A stretch of 64,000 bases of DNA, from assembly GCA_963678085.1 (NCBI GenBank), contig OY782680.1, positions 2,108,001 through 2,172,000 on the forward strand. The letters are read 5' to 3'. The notes beneath the pieces were generated by a model, which ran no database searches, had not been told where the DNA came from, and worked only from the letters and a program-made list of their open reading frames with translations. Positions 25,548 through 34,655 of the stretch are shown here, one piece after another. Source of the DNA: Aliishimia sp963678085 (lineage in GTDB: Bacteria; Pseudomonadota; Alphaproteobacteria; Rhodobacterales; Rhodobacteraceae). Numbering within the stretch: the stretch's first letter is position 1; every line of letters begins with the position of its first letter. The translations under genes were made by a program, and so were the position numbers.

Positions 25548-26258
25548 TTATTCCTTGAGCAATGTTACAGAGGTTTCATCCGCTTTGGGCCGGTCTTCAT
25601 CGGGGACTTCGCCGGTCACAACATAGATCACCTGTTCGGAAATCGAGGTGGCCAGATCCCCCATGCGTTCGATATTCTTGGCGATGAAGTGCAAATGCAT
25701 GCAGGCGGTGATGCGCGACGGGTCTTCCATCATGAAGGTCAAAAACTCGCGGAACAGCGCATTATACATCTGATCAACTTCAGTGTCGCGTTCGATCACA
25801 TCTTGAGCCAGCTCCACATCGCGCTGCACGTAAGCATCAAGCGCATCTTTCAACATCACCTCAACGGCGCGGGCCATGCGACGTAGCGAGCCTGCACTGT
25901 CATTCACCGTTGGCAAGGCGACCAGAATTGAGGTGCGTTTAGCGACGTTCTTGGCATAATCGCCCATACGTTCCAGACACGTGCTGATGCGAATGATCGA
26001 CAAAACCACGCGCAGATCAATCGCCGTGGGCGAGCGCAGCGCAATGACCCGCGCTGCCTCTTGATTGATCACCTCTTCAAGCCCATCAATGGCCCTATCC
26101 CCATGGCGCACCGATTGGGCAAGTTCTTCATCGCGCATCTCAAGAGATTTGGCCGCGTTCATAATGGCAAGCTCAACGAGCCCGCCCATTTTCATAATTT
26201 GAGCTTGGATCGTCTCAAGGTCGCGATCAAAGGCGGAGGCAATGTGTTGGTCGTTCAT
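25548..26258 (-). CDS. phoU: Phosphate signalling protein PhoU
   Basis: A 236-residue protein made of two three-helix PhoU repeats, with the metal-binding-type motifs ERMGDYAKNVAKR and IERMGDLATSISEQ. It links the PstSCAB transporter to PhoR so that the regulon is off when phosphate is plentiful. The start at ATG 26258 (MNDQHIASAFDRDL) fits the family; a longer frame to 26342 would run into pstB. It begins 2 bases from the pstB stop. Confidence 0.95.
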   Translation of the reverse strand: MNDQHIASAFDRDLETIQAQIMKMGGLVELAIMNAAKSLEMRDEELAQSVRHGDRAIDGLEEVINQEAARVIALRSPTAIDLRVVLSIIRISTCLERMGDYAKNVAKRTSILVALPTVNDSAGSLRRMARAVEVMLKDALDAYVQRDVELAQDVIERDTEVDQMYNALFREFLTFMMEDPSRITACMHLHFIAKNIERMGDLATSISEQVIYVVTGEVPDEDRPKADETSVTLLKE

Positions 26259-26259
26259 G

Positions 26260-27054
26260 TTAGCCGATCCGTCCTGTAATATAGCTTTCTGTGCGGGGGT
26301 CTTCGGGGTTGGTAAAGATCTTGCCGGTCTCGCCAAATTCAACGAGATTTCCCAGGTGGAAAAAAGCGGTACGCTGGCTGACCCGTGCGGCCTGCTGCAT
26401 GGAGTGCGTCACGATGACAACCGAGTAGTTCTGGCGCAGCTCGTCGATTAGCTCTTCCACTTGCGCTGTTGCAATCGGGTCAAGCGCTGAGCAAGGCTCA
26501 TCCATAAGCAGCACCTCGGGCTCGGTCGCAACAGCGCGCGCAATGCACAAACGCTGTTGCTGACCACCAGACAGGCCGGTTCCAGGCGCGTGCAGGCGAT
26601 CCTTAACCTCTTCCCAAATCGCCCCGCGCCGCAACGCTTTTTCCACGATCTCATCAAGCTCGGCTTTGTTCTTGGCCAGCCCGTGGATCTTTGGCCCGTA
26701 AGCCACATTGTCATAGATCGATTTCGGGAACGGGTTTGGCTTTTGGAACACCATCCCCACCTTGGCGCGCAGCTGCACAGGATCTACGCGCTTATCATAG
26801 ATATCTTCGCCATCAATGAGGATATCCCCCTCAACCCGGCAGACATCAATTGTGTCATTCATCCGGTTGATGCAGCGCAGAAAGGTGGATTTGCCGCAGC
26901 CAGAAGGACCGATAAACGCCGTGACCATCTTATCGGCGATTTCCACATCCACATCTTTGATCGCGTGGGTATCGCCGTAGTAAACCTGCACCCCTTTGGC
27001 AGAGATTTTGGACGTGCTCACATCAGCCTCATTCGTCATAATCATATCTTTCAT
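26260..27054 (-). CDS. pstB: Phosphate ABC transporter ATP-binding protein PstB
   Basis: A 264-residue ABC ATPase: Walker A IGPSGCGKST, Q loop FQKPNPFPKSI, signature LSGGQQQRLCIAR, Walker B VLLMDEPCSALDPIA and the switch His in VIVTHSMQQA. The PNPFPKSIYDN segment is diagnostic of PstB. It powers high-affinity phosphate uptake with PstS, PstC and PstA. Eleven bases separate it from pstA. Confidence 0.97.
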   Translation of the reverse strand: MKDMIMTNEADVSTSKISAKGVQVYYGDTHAIKDVDVEIADKMVTAFIGPSGCGKSTFLRCINRMNDTIDVCRVEGDILIDGEDIYDKRVDPVQLRAKVGMVFQKPNPFPKSIYDNVAYGPKIHGLAKNKAELDEIVEKALRRGAIWEEVKDRLHAPGTGLSGGQQQRLCIARAVATEPEVLLMDEPCSALDPIATAQVEELIDELRQNYSVVIVTHSMQQAARVSQRTAFFHLGNLVEFGETGKIFTNPEDPRTESYITGRIG

Positions 27055-27065
27055 CTTGGCCCCTC

Positions 27066-28514
27066 CTACCAGCGGCGCTCAAAGCGGCGTCTCAGAATGA
27101 CGGCCACAGCGTTCATTGTCACAAGGAATAGCAACAGAATTATGATGCCACCCCAAGCGCGTTCATAAAAGGCCGGATCTGCGCGGGTAGACCATTGATA
27201 GATCTGCGCCGGCATCGCCGTGTTCGGCCCGCCAAAGAAATCGCCGATGCTTTCAGGTGCTGCGGCGCCTTGTGCCAGAACCAGCCCCACCAGCAAGAGC
27301 GGAGCGCTTTCCCCAAGAGCTTGCGCAAGACCGATGATCGAACCCGTCAAGATCCCAGGCGCAGCCAAAGGCAGAACATGGTGAAAGACCGTCTGCATCT
27401 TTGAGGCCCCCACACCAAGTGCGGCGTCGCGAATGCTCTGCGGCACCGCCTTAAGTGAGGCGCGCGTTGCGATAATAATGGTTGGCAAGGTCATAAGCGA
27501 GAGAACCAAACCACCCACAAAGGCAGAGTTATTTTTCAGCCAATCATCCCCAGAAAGCGGGCCCAGATAGTTGATAAACACAGCCAAGCCAAGAATACCA
27601 AACACGATAGAGGGAACCGCCGCCAGGTTTGCGATATTGACCTCAATCAGATCGGTGAGCTTGTTCTTGGGCGCAAATTCTTCCAAGAAGATGCTCGCCG
27701 CCACACCAACCGTGATCGCCAGGAAAGCCACCACAAGCATCATCGCAAAAGAGCCTAAGATCGCAGGACCATAGCCCGCACCTTCTGGATAAGCTTCTGA
27801 GGCGTCATTGCCGGTGATAAAAGCCGTATTGAACCCTTTGCGCAAAATCCCAGCTTCGCGCATTTGATCCACAAGATCGAGCTGAGCGACAGAGATATTC
27901 TTGGAGCGCTCCGCAATCTCCCGCGTGATGCGCCCCTTCATGTAGCCGTCTACATAGGATTGCGCGAGGAAATCGAATTGCACCGTCGAGCCCAAGACCT
28001 GCGGGTTCTCCACCAAGAACGGGCGCAGTTCCGCAAATTCTTTCTTGGAAAGAACCGTGTCATATTCCTGGTCTTTCAGCTCGCCGGGCACCTCAACACC
28101 CTTTGACACGAGCTCTGCCTTAAGCGCCGTACCGACCGCAGTGCGCAGCTCAACCGCCGCTTTGCCCGAGAAAATCGCGACCATCTCTTTGTCGCTCATA
28201 TCGGTCTCAATTCCGGCCCGCGCCAGCTCTTCGCGCAGCGATGCCCCGATGATCTTTTTATAGGCAGATGTTTTCAGAACGCCCTTACCAGCCTTGGTGA
28301 TCGCCTCTTCGCTCAGCGGGATCTCAACTGTGAGCCGTGTCTGAAAGAACGCGTTATACCCTGAGGAGACAATGGTGAACACAAGGTAGATCAGCATTGC
28401 CAAACCAATCCCAATGGCGGTCAATCCATATGCGCGGAACCTGGCCTCTGCCGCATGGCGCTTTTTCATGCGCGGTGTCTCTGTGTAAAGAGAGGTGTGA
28501 GCTATATCACTCAT
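27066..28514 (-). CDS. pstA: Phosphate ABC transporter permease PstA
   Basis: A 482-residue permease, longer than the roughly 290-residue enterobacterial form because of an N-terminal extension of about 230 residues (DUF3333-like, mostly between the first membrane helix at 33-52 and the permease core), common in alphaproteobacteria. The core has the EAA loop RDAALGVGASKMQTVFHHVLP. The start overlaps the pstC stop by 4 bases. Confidence 0.95.
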   Translation of the reverse strand: MSDIAHTSLYTETPRMKKRHAAEARFRAYGLTAIGIGLAMLIYLVFTIVSSGYNAFFQTRLTVEIPLSEEAITKAGKGVLKTSAYKKIIGASLREELARAGIETDMSDKEMVAIFSGKAAVELRTAVGTALKAELVSKGVEVPGELKDQEYDTVLSKKEFAELRPFLVENPQVLGSTVQFDFLAQSYVDGYMKGRITREIAERSKNISVAQLDLVDQMREAGILRKGFNTAFITGNDASEAYPEGAGYGPAILGSFAMMLVVAFLAITVGVAASIFLEEFAPKNKLTDLIEVNIANLAAVPSIVFGILGLAVFINYLGPLSGDDWLKNNSAFVGGLVLSLMTLPTIIIATRASLKAVPQSIRDAALGVGASKMQTVFHHVLPLAAPGILTGSIIGLAQALGESAPLLLVGLVLAQGAAAPESIGDFFGGPNTAMPAQIYQWSTRADPAFYERAWGGIIILLLFLVTMNAVAVILRRRFERRW

Positions 28515-29995
28515 ACATATTGCTCCTGGTATTTGCGCACGATGTAGAGCGCGTAGACATTCAGCATCAAAGTTAGGCAGAACAAGGTCAGACCTAGCGC
28601 AAAGGCCACCAGAGTTTCCGGCGAGTTAAACGCGCCATCCCCTGTCAACTGCGCCACAACCCGCGTGGTGATGGTCGTCATGATCTCAAATGGGTTCAAA
28701 TAACGATCTGGGCTTTCATAAAACACCGCTGCTGTGGCCCCTGCCCCCATCACAACAATCATGGTCTCACCAATGGCGCGCGAAGCCGCCAAAAGCACAG
28801 CCCCGGCAATCCCCGGCAGAGCCGCAGGCAGGATCACTTGCTTGACCGTTTCCGACTGCGTGGCGCCCAGCCCAAAAGAGCCATCGCGCAGTGACTGAGG
28901 CACCGCATTGATGATGTCATCGGACAAAGAGCTCACGAAGGGGATGAGCATCACACCCAGCACCAGCCCGGCTGTGATCACAGCGCGCCCATCGGCCATC
29001 CAGCCAAGCCCATCGGCTCCGAAGATCGTCAACAGCAAGGGGCCAACGGTCAGCAAAGCAAAGAGACCATAAACGATGGTTGGAATGCCCGCCAGGATCT
29101 CAAGCAGCGGCTTGGCAAAAGAGCGCGTCGCTTTGGAGGCATATTCGGACAGGTAAATCGCCGCAAAAAGCCCGATAGGAACCGCCACCATCATCGCGAC
29201 CAGCGAGATATAAAGCGTGCCCCAAAGCAGCGGCAAAAACCCAAGCTTGGAGTCACCGTGAAAGCTCGCCGCCCATTCCGTGCCGAAAAAGAAATCCATC
29301 GCCGGGTACATGCCAAAAAACCGGCGTGTCTCAAAGAGCATGGACAGAACAATGCCGATCGTGGTCAGCACCGCGATAGAGGCAGCCGCGCCAAGCACCA
29401 CAAGCAAAAACCGCTCAACCGCGTTGCGGGAGCGAAAATCTTTATTCACCCGCGAGAGGGCAAAGGCGAACCCGATAAAGGAGACAGCCAACACAGCGAT
29501 ATTGCGCCAGAAAGACCAATCGGCCATCTTTGCACGATAGAGCTGGGCCTTGCGCATAACCTCTTCAGTAATCCCTGAGCCAAGCGCCACACCGACATTG
29601 GCAAAGCGCTTTTGCAGCTCAACCACATCAACATTGGGGTCAATGGCCTGAACCTGCGTGATCTCACCTTGCGCAACCGCCTTGCTGAGTCCGCTGGCAA
29701 CATCTTGAATTTGCGTCATCACGAGGCTGCGTGATCCTACTGCGTCAATCTCGGTTTGTGAGATTCCAGACACAATCGAATTTGGCACCGCAATGAACTG
29801 AACCAGCATCCAGGCCACAAGCACCAAGATCGCTGGTGCGGAGCAGGCAATCGCTACGAACCATCCATAGTAATTCTTGCCCGAGTGGATTTGCCTGATA
29901 TCGCCAGCCGCCGAGCGAACCACCATAATCCGCGCTGCGATAAATCCAACAATCGCAAGGACGAGGATAATTAAAAAGATGTTTGAAAGTGTCAC
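28511..29995 (-). CDS. pstC: Phosphate ABC transporter permease PstC
   Basis: A 494-residue permease with an extended N-terminal part (helices near 3-22, 43-67, 155-175) before the canonical six-helix core. The EAA loop reads LRDGSFGLGATQSETVKQVILP. It pairs with PstA as the membrane channel. Its start is 128 bases from the pstS stop, with an attenuator-type hairpin between them. Confidence 0.95.
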   Translation of the reverse strand: MTLSNIFLIILVLAIVGFIAARIMVVRSAAGDIRQIHSGKNYYGWFVAIACSAPAILVLVAWMLVQFIAVPNSIVSGISQTEIDAVGSRSLVMTQIQDVASGLSKAVAQGEITQVQAIDPNVDVVELQKRFANVGVALGSGITEEVMRKAQLYRAKMADWSFWRNIAVLAVSFIGFAFALSRVNKDFRSRNAVERFLLVVLGAAASIAVLTTIGIVLSMLFETRRFFGMYPAMDFFFGTEWAASFHGDSKLGFLPLLWGTLYISLVAMMVAVPIGLFAAIYLSEYASKATRSFAKPLLEILAGIPTIVYGLFALLTVGPLLLTIFGADGLGWMADGRAVITAGLVLGVMLIPFVSSLSDDIINAVPQSLRDGSFGLGATQSETVKQVILPAALPGIAGAVLLAASRAIGETMIVVMGAGATAAVFYESPDRYLNPFEIMTTITTRVVAQLTGDGAFNSPETLVAFALGLTLFCLTLMLNVYALYIVRKYQEQYV

Positions 29996-30015
29996 TCCAG
30001 ACCCCCAATCTCTGG

Positions 30016-30048
30016 AAAAATAAGTAGGCCCAGATAAAGGCCTACTTA
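30016..30048 (-). terminator. Terminator/attenuator between pstS and pstC
   Basis: On the minus strand a perfect 10-bp stem (TAAGTAGGCC/GGCCTACTTA) with an 8-base loop is followed by TTTTT (A run at + 30016-30020). It sits between the pstS stop and the pstC start, so it can end most pstS transcripts and let part read through into pstCAB-phoUB. Confidence 0.78.
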
Positions 30049-30070
30049 AAGCGTTTATTCAGCTATGACG

Positions 30071-30123
30071 CTTAGAGCAGAAAACGATCATGTTGAACCA
30101 ACTTGATCTGTTTTCACTCTAGA
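30071..30123. repeat. Dispersed palindromic repeat type 1, copy 1
   Basis: A 53-base element, abutting the pstS stop codon, with an imperfect inverted repeat (AGAAAAC...GTTG / CAAC...GTTTTCA). By eye about 45 of 53 bases match the copy at 38170-38222. Both copies start CTTAGA, end CTAGA and lie at the 3' end of a minus-strand gene. Confidence 0.8.
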
Positions 30124-31158
30124 TCACTTGCTCAGAGTAGCTTCTGAAGCAACTGCGCCCTGTGTGTCTGCAAGCTCAGGATCGGAAACCAGGCCGTATG
30201 CGGACAGTGGGCCCTCTGGTCCAGCAAGATCGTCAGAGATGAAGAATTCTGCATATTCTTTCAGACCTGGGATCACGCCGATATGTGCTTTCTTAACGTA
30301 GAAGAACAGTGGGCGGGAAACTGGGTACTCACCAGTTGCGATGGTCTCAGTGGATGGCGCGATGCCGCCCATTGTCGCAACTTTCAGCTTGTCTGTGTTG
30401 TTCTCATAGAACGCCAGACCGAATACGCCGATACCGTTTTTGTTGGCGTCGATAGAAGCCAGTGTCTCAGTGTAGTCGCCGTCGATGTCAACGGAGCGGC
30501 CATCTGTGCGTACTTTGTAGCAAGCTTTGGAAGCAGCTTTTTTGTCGTCCAGCTCAGCCATGTAAAGGTCATAAGCGCCGGATTCTTTACAGCCAGCCAG
30601 CATCACTTTGGTTTCAAACACTTCACGGGTGCCGTGCTTTGTGCCTGGGATGAATGCCGCGATGTCTTCTGCTGGCAGATCGCCATTGAAATCGGACCAT
30701 TTGCTGTTTGGGTTGTCAACCAGCTTGCCGTCTACAACTGTCTTAACAGCCAGAGCGTTGAAGATGTCGAGTGGCTGGAACGCGTTATAGGCTGGGCCAC
30801 TCAGCTGGGACGCGAACACGATGCCATCATAGCCGATGCGCACTTCGATAATGTCTGTTACGCCTGCTTCTGCGCACGCTGCAACTTCTTTATCTTTGAT
30901 ACGACGAGATGCGTTTGCAACGTCGATTGTGTTGGCGCCAACGCCTTCGCAGAAACGCTTGAGGCCAGCGGAAGAGCCGCCGGATTCAACAACTGGTGTT
31001 GGGAAATCTGTATTTTCACCGAAAGCTTCGGCCACGATGGACGCGTAAGGCAGAACGGTGGAAGAGCCAGCAACATTGATCTGATCGCGTGCGCTCGCTG
31101 TTGTGGCTGAGAGAGCTGCGATCGCCAGAGCGGACGCAGAAAGCTTAACAAAGGACAT
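30124..31158 (-). CDS. pstS: Phosphate ABC transporter substrate-binding protein PstS
   Basis: A 344-residue periplasmic protein with signal peptide (MSFVKLSASALAIAALSATTA, cleavage near ASA-RD) and the phosphate-site motifs INVAGSSTVLPYA and ESGGSSAGLKRFC. It captures phosphate for PstCAB. A three-unit Pho box lies 76-108 bases upstream. A hairpin terminator and a dispersed repeat follow it. Confidence 0.97.
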   Translation of the reverse strand: MSFVKLSASALAIAALSATTASARDQINVAGSSTVLPYASIVAEAFGENTDFPTPVVESGGSSAGLKRFCEGVGANTIDVANASRRIKDKEVAACAEAGVTDIIEVRIGYDGIVFASQLSGPAYNAFQPLDIFNALAVKTVVDGKLVDNPNSKWSDFNGDLPAEDIAAFIPGTKHGTREVFETKVMLAGCKESGAYDLYMAELDDKKAASKACYKVRTDGRSVDIDGDYTETLASIDANKNGIGVFGLAFYENNTDKLKVATMGGIAPSTETIATGEYPVSRPLFFYVKKAHIGVIPGLKEYAEFFISDDLAGPEGPLSAYGLVSDPELADTQGAVASEATLSK

Positions 31159-31233
31159 GTTGTCTCCTGTTGATTTTATTCAATCACCCCCGTGGTGATC
31201 TCACCTCGCCCAACTAGGTGGGTTTCACTATGC

Positions 31234-31266
31234 TTTTGTGACAGTTATGTAACGGTTTTATGACAG
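31234..31266 (-). promoter_or_regulatory. Pho box (three 11-bp units) upstream of pstS
   Basis: On the minus strand three direct 11-base units occur: CTGTCATAAAA, CCGTTACATAA, CTGTCACAAAA. This fits the PhoB site pattern of CTGTCA-like heptamers plus A/T-rich tetramers at 11-bp spacing. The element sits between the phoR stop and the pstS start and should drive pstS and, by read-through, pstCAB-phoUB. Confidence 0.85.
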
Positions 31267-31280
31267 TGCGCTCGACAGCT

Positions 31281-32333
31281 CTAACCATCCAGGCTTTGCA
31301 TCGCATCGCAAGGAAAAATAACCGTAAAAACAGAGCCTTGACCTAGTGCGCTCTCGATTTTGAGGCGTCCGCGATGTCTGTTGATAATGTGTTTTACAAT
31401 CGCCAAACCCAGACCAGTCCCACCCAATTGGCGGCTTCTGTGACTATCTGCGCGGTAGAATCGCTCAGTCAAACGCGGGAGGTGATGCGACTCGATCCCA
31501 GCGCCATAATCAATCACCTGCACCTGCACGATTGGCGATTTGAGCGCCGGATCACGCGGATTATAGGCCAGCTGCACGGTTATACGCCCGCCGCTGCCGC
31601 CGTATTTGATCGCGTTCTCGATCAGATTGGTGAAGACCTGCCGTATTTGATCTGCATCTGCAGAAAGGGACACAGGCACATTGCTGAAATTTGCCTCTAG
31701 GGTGACATTGGCTTCGTCCGCGACGGGTCTGAGACTGTTGAGCGTTGAGATGAGAATCTCGGTCAAGATCACCGTTTCCGTTGGTCGCACACGTTCGTCT
31801 TCTTCAACGCGGCTGAGCGAGAGCAAATCCCCCACCAAACGGTTCATCCGGCTCGCCTCGCCCTCCATAATGCTCAGAAATCGCATGCGCGCGGTCTCAT
31901 CCTGACGCGCCGGGCCGCGCAAAGTTTCGATGAACCCCATCAATGCGGTTAAAGGCGTGCGCAGCTCATGGCTCACATTGGCAACAAAATCGCGGCGCAT
32001 TTGCCCGGCTTGCTTAAGCGGGGTAATATCTTCAAAGCTCACCAAGGCCGCGCCGCCCTCAACGTCTTCAACGAAACTGCAATACACGCTATAAAGCGTT
32101 TCTTGCGCCGCATCGGAGCCAAAATAGACGTCTTTGCGGGGCTCGCGCTGCTCAAGGCAGGCCTCAATCGCGTTTAGCAGCCCAGGCTGGCGCAGCATGG
32201 CAATATAGTTTCGCCCCACAAGCCCCTGCCCCAAAAGCGAGAGCGCCAGCTCATTAGCCGCAACAATCCGCCCGCTTTGATCAATCAGCAGACAAGGCAG
32301 CGGGAAGGCTTCAAGAAGACGTGCAGCCAGCAT
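31281..32333 (-). CDS. phoR: Phosphate regulon sensor histidine kinase PhoR
   Basis: A 350-residue kinase with a PAS domain (about 6-105), HisKA with His122 (VANVSHELRTPLTA), N box TNLIENAIKYGG, G1 IDYGAGIE, F box ERFYRADSHRSRQ and G2 GGTGLGLAIVKHI. No membrane helix is visible, and the start (TAA-CCT-ATG after the carbonic anhydrase stop) leaves no room for one, so it would be cytosolic or tethered through partners, unlike E. coli PhoR. Position beside pstS supports the phosphate role. Confidence 0.88.
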   Translation of the reverse strand: MLAARLLEAFPLPCLLIDQSGRIVAANELALSLLGQGLVGRNYIAMLRQPGLLNAIEACLEQREPRKDVYFGSDAAQETLYSVYCSFVEDVEGGAALVSFEDITPLKQAGQMRRDFVANVSHELRTPLTALMGFIETLRGPARQDETARMRFLSIMEGEASRMNRLVGDLLSLSRVEEDERVRPTETVILTEILISTLNSLRPVADEANVTLEANFSNVPVSLSADADQIRQVFTNLIENAIKYGGSGGRITVQLAYNPRDPALKSPIVQVQVIDYGAGIESHHLPRLTERFYRADSHRSRQLGGTGLGLAIVKHIINRHRGRLKIESALGQGSVFTVIFPCDAMQSLDG

Positions 32334-32336
32334 AGG

Positions 32337-32894
32337 TTACTCTGATTGAGGATGGTCTTTATAGAGCATGGACATAATGGGTCTCAGATCACTGCGAAAG
32401 CGCCGCATATTGTTCTGATAATTCGTCGCAGAGGCCAACAGCCCCTCTTGCGCCCCTTCGTTAAGCTGACGCACAACCTTGCCCGGCGCGCCCATAACAA
32501 GGCTGCCATCGGGGATGACCTTATTTTCCGTAATCAGCGCCCCGGCTCCAATCAGACAGCCTTTGCCGATTTTCGCCCCATTCAACACAGTCGCGCCCAT
32601 GCCAATGAGCGAGCCATCGCCAATCTCACAGCCATGCAGCATGACCTTATGCCCAATTGTGCAATTCTGCCCAATCACAAGTGGATAGCCCATATCGGTG
32701 TGAAAGACGCAGTTTTCCTGCACATTGCTGCCCGCGCCCACCAGGATTTGCTCATTATCGCCGCGCAAAGTCGCCCCGAACCAGATGGAGGCCCCGGTCT
32801 CAACCACCACATCGCCAATCACATTGGCATCCGGCGCAATCCACGTATCCTGGTAAATCTGCGGGCTTTTCTCACCCAAAGCGTAAAATGTCAT
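32337..32894 (-). CDS. Gamma-class carbonic anhydrase-like hexapeptide protein
   Basis: A 185-residue left-handed beta-helix protein of the YrdA/gamma-carbonic anhydrase family. Hexapeptide repeats run through DANVIGDVVVETGASIWFG to LIGAGALITENKVIPDGS. Likely metal-binding histidines are in ENCVFHTD and TIGHKVMLHG. Many family members lack measurable carbonic anhydrase activity, so the reaction is uncertain. It overlaps gmk by 4 bases and ends 3 bases before phoR. Confidence 0.88.
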   Translation of the reverse strand: MTFYALGEKSPQIYQDTWIAPDANVIGDVVVETGASIWFGATLRGDNEQILVGAGSNVQENCVFHTDMGYPLVIGQNCTIGHKVMLHGCEIGDGSLIGMGATVLNGAKIGKGCLIGAGALITENKVIPDGSLVMGAPGKVVRQLNEGAQEGLLASATNYQNNMRRFRSDLRPIMSMLYKDHPQSE

Positions 32895-33532
32895 TGTAGC
32901 TCCTCAAACTCATTCTGTAGCGCGCGCACCAAATGCGTTAGGTTCGGTTGTTGGTTGCGGCGCAGACGCGTGGCCTCGATGATGGTGCGCAGCTGTGCCT
33001 CGGCCCTGTCCAGATCATCATTGACCAGAACATAATCATAAGCGTCCCAATGGCTGATCTCATCCCAGCTCTTGGACATGCGGCGCGCCACGACCTCCGC
33101 GCTATCTTTCGCCCGCCCCACCAGCCGCTTGTGCAGCTCGGTGATTGATGGGGGCAGCAGAAAAATCGAGAGCACATGCGGAGCCAAAGAGGAATTGGCA
33201 ATCTGCTGCGCGCCCTGCCAATCGATATCAAACAGAACATCACTGCCTGCCTCAATCGCCTCTTGCACCGGGCCCATGGGCGAGCCGTAGAAATTGCCAA
33301 ACACATGGGCATGTTCCAGCATCTTGCCCTCAGTCACCATCCCTTTGAACGCGGCTTGAGAGACAAAGAGATAATCCTGCCCATCTACCTCGCCCTCGCG
33401 CGGCGCGCGCGTTGTGGCTGAGACCGAAAAGCGAATGCTTTCATCCCACGCGCGCAGCCGCCCCGCCAATGTCGATTTGCCCGCGCCAGACGGGGAAGAC
33501 AAAATAATCAAAAGACCCCTGCGATTGCTCAT
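32891..33532 (-). CDS. gmk: Guanylate kinase
   Basis: Converts GMP to GDP with ATP. The 213-residue protein has the P-loop LSSPSGAGKSTLAGRL, the GMP-binding segment SVSATTRAPREGEVDGQDYLFV and the lid region RMSKSWDEISHWDAYDYVLV. It starts 3 bases after the yicC stop and overlaps the carbonic anhydrase gene. The yicC-gmk order is widely conserved. Confidence 0.97.
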   Translation of the reverse strand: MSNRRGLLIILSSPSGAGKSTLAGRLRAWDESIRFSVSATTRAPREGEVDGQDYLFVSQAAFKGMVTEGKMLEHAHVFGNFYGSPMGPVQEAIEAGSDVLFDIDWQGAQQIANSSLAPHVLSIFLLPPSITELHKRLVGRAKDSAEVVARRMSKSWDEISHWDAYDYVLVNDDLDRAEAQLRTIIEATRLRRNQQPNLTHLVRALQNEFEELQ

Positions 33533-33535
33533 GCT

Positions 33536-34423
33536 CTACTCCACATTTTGCACCTGTTCGCGCATTTGATCTATTGTCACTTTGAGCGCCAGCCCGATCT
33601 CCGTCAACGCGACCATTTGGGATTTCGAGCAGAGCGTATTGGCCTCGCGATTAAATTCTTGCATCAAGAAATCTAAGCGCCGCCCAATCTCGCCGCCCCC
33701 GGTCAGCAAATCACGCGCCGCTTTGATATGCGCGCGCAGCCGGTCAATCTCTTCGGTGACATCGGATTTGACGGCCAGAACCGCCAATTCTTGCGCAACC
33801 CTAGCCTCGTCAATATCTCCACCACTGATAATCTTGTCCAAATTGCGGCGAAATATCTCGCTGGCCTGGGCTTGTCGCTCAGGCAAAATTGCGGCGGCGG
33901 AGCTGGTGAGCGCCTCCATCTTGTCGATTTGCCCATGTAAAACCTCCGTCAGCACCTGCCCCTCGGCGGCCCGCATATCTACAAAAGCGGCGATCACCCC
34001 CTCAACATTTTGCAAAAGGGCGGCGCGCAGATCCTTGGTTTTGCTAAGGCTCGAACCCTGTTCCAACACACCGCGCTGCGCCAGAATATCCGTCGCGGAG
34101 CTGGGGGCAAGCGCAAGCCCCAGCTCTGCCGCCCGTGCCTCGATCTCTTGAAGCGCCGCCAAAACTCCTGTGAGCTGCCCAGGGTTCAACTCAAGCGATG
34201 CTTCGCCTTCCTCGCGAAACACCTTGAGGTTCAAAGAAATATTCCCGCGCCTGGCCGCCTTTGCGAGCATCGGCTTTAGCGCCGCCTCAAGCCCGTCAAT
34301 CCAGTCGGGCACCCGCAAGCGCATATCAAGCCCCTTACCATTGACTGAACGCAGCTCCCAGCTCCAGCGAATCTGGCCAGATTGCCCCTGCCCAGACGCA
34401 TAACCTGTCATAGAATTGATCAT
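33536..34423 (-). CDS. YicC/YloC-type endoribonuclease family protein
   Basis: A 295-residue protein with the N-terminal signature MINSMTGYASGQGQ and the C-terminal DUF1732 part (GGEIGRRLDFLMQEFNREANTLCSKS), the YicC family pattern. Members act as RNA endonucleases or aid small-RNA decay. The start at 34423 is chosen because GAGGAG lies just upstream; the frame stays open to 34465. First gene of the yicC-gmk-carbonic anhydrase-phoR string. Confidence 0.92.
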   Translation of the reverse strand: MINSMTGYASGQGQSGQIRWSWELRSVNGKGLDMRLRVPDWIDGLEAALKPMLAKAARRGNISLNLKVFREEGEASLELNPGQLTGVLAALQEIEARAAELGLALAPSSATDILAQRGVLEQGSSLSKTKDLRAALLQNVEGVIAAFVDMRAAEGQVLTEVLHGQIDKMEALTSSAAAILPERQAQASEIFRRNLDKIISGGDIDEARVAQELAVLAVKSDVTEEIDRLRAHIKAARDLLTGGGEIGRRLDFLMQEFNREANTLCSKSQMVALTEIGLALKVTIDQMREQVQNVE

Positions 34424-34655
34424 TTTGCGGCTCCTCATCTGGTGAATAGCCCCCGCATGACGCAACCCTGGCGAAGCTGCAAGCCCCTAATTTTCATCGA
34501 GTTTTATACAAACACTACCCACGGTGTTAACCTTCTGGAAAGAATTTGTCCAAATTGGGGCGCAGATCGGTTAGAACTTTGTTTATCGAAAATGGTACGG
34601 ACCAATCAGCTGGTGGGCTAGAGCAGAGCGGTTCCAAAGACTTGGATGAGTAAAC

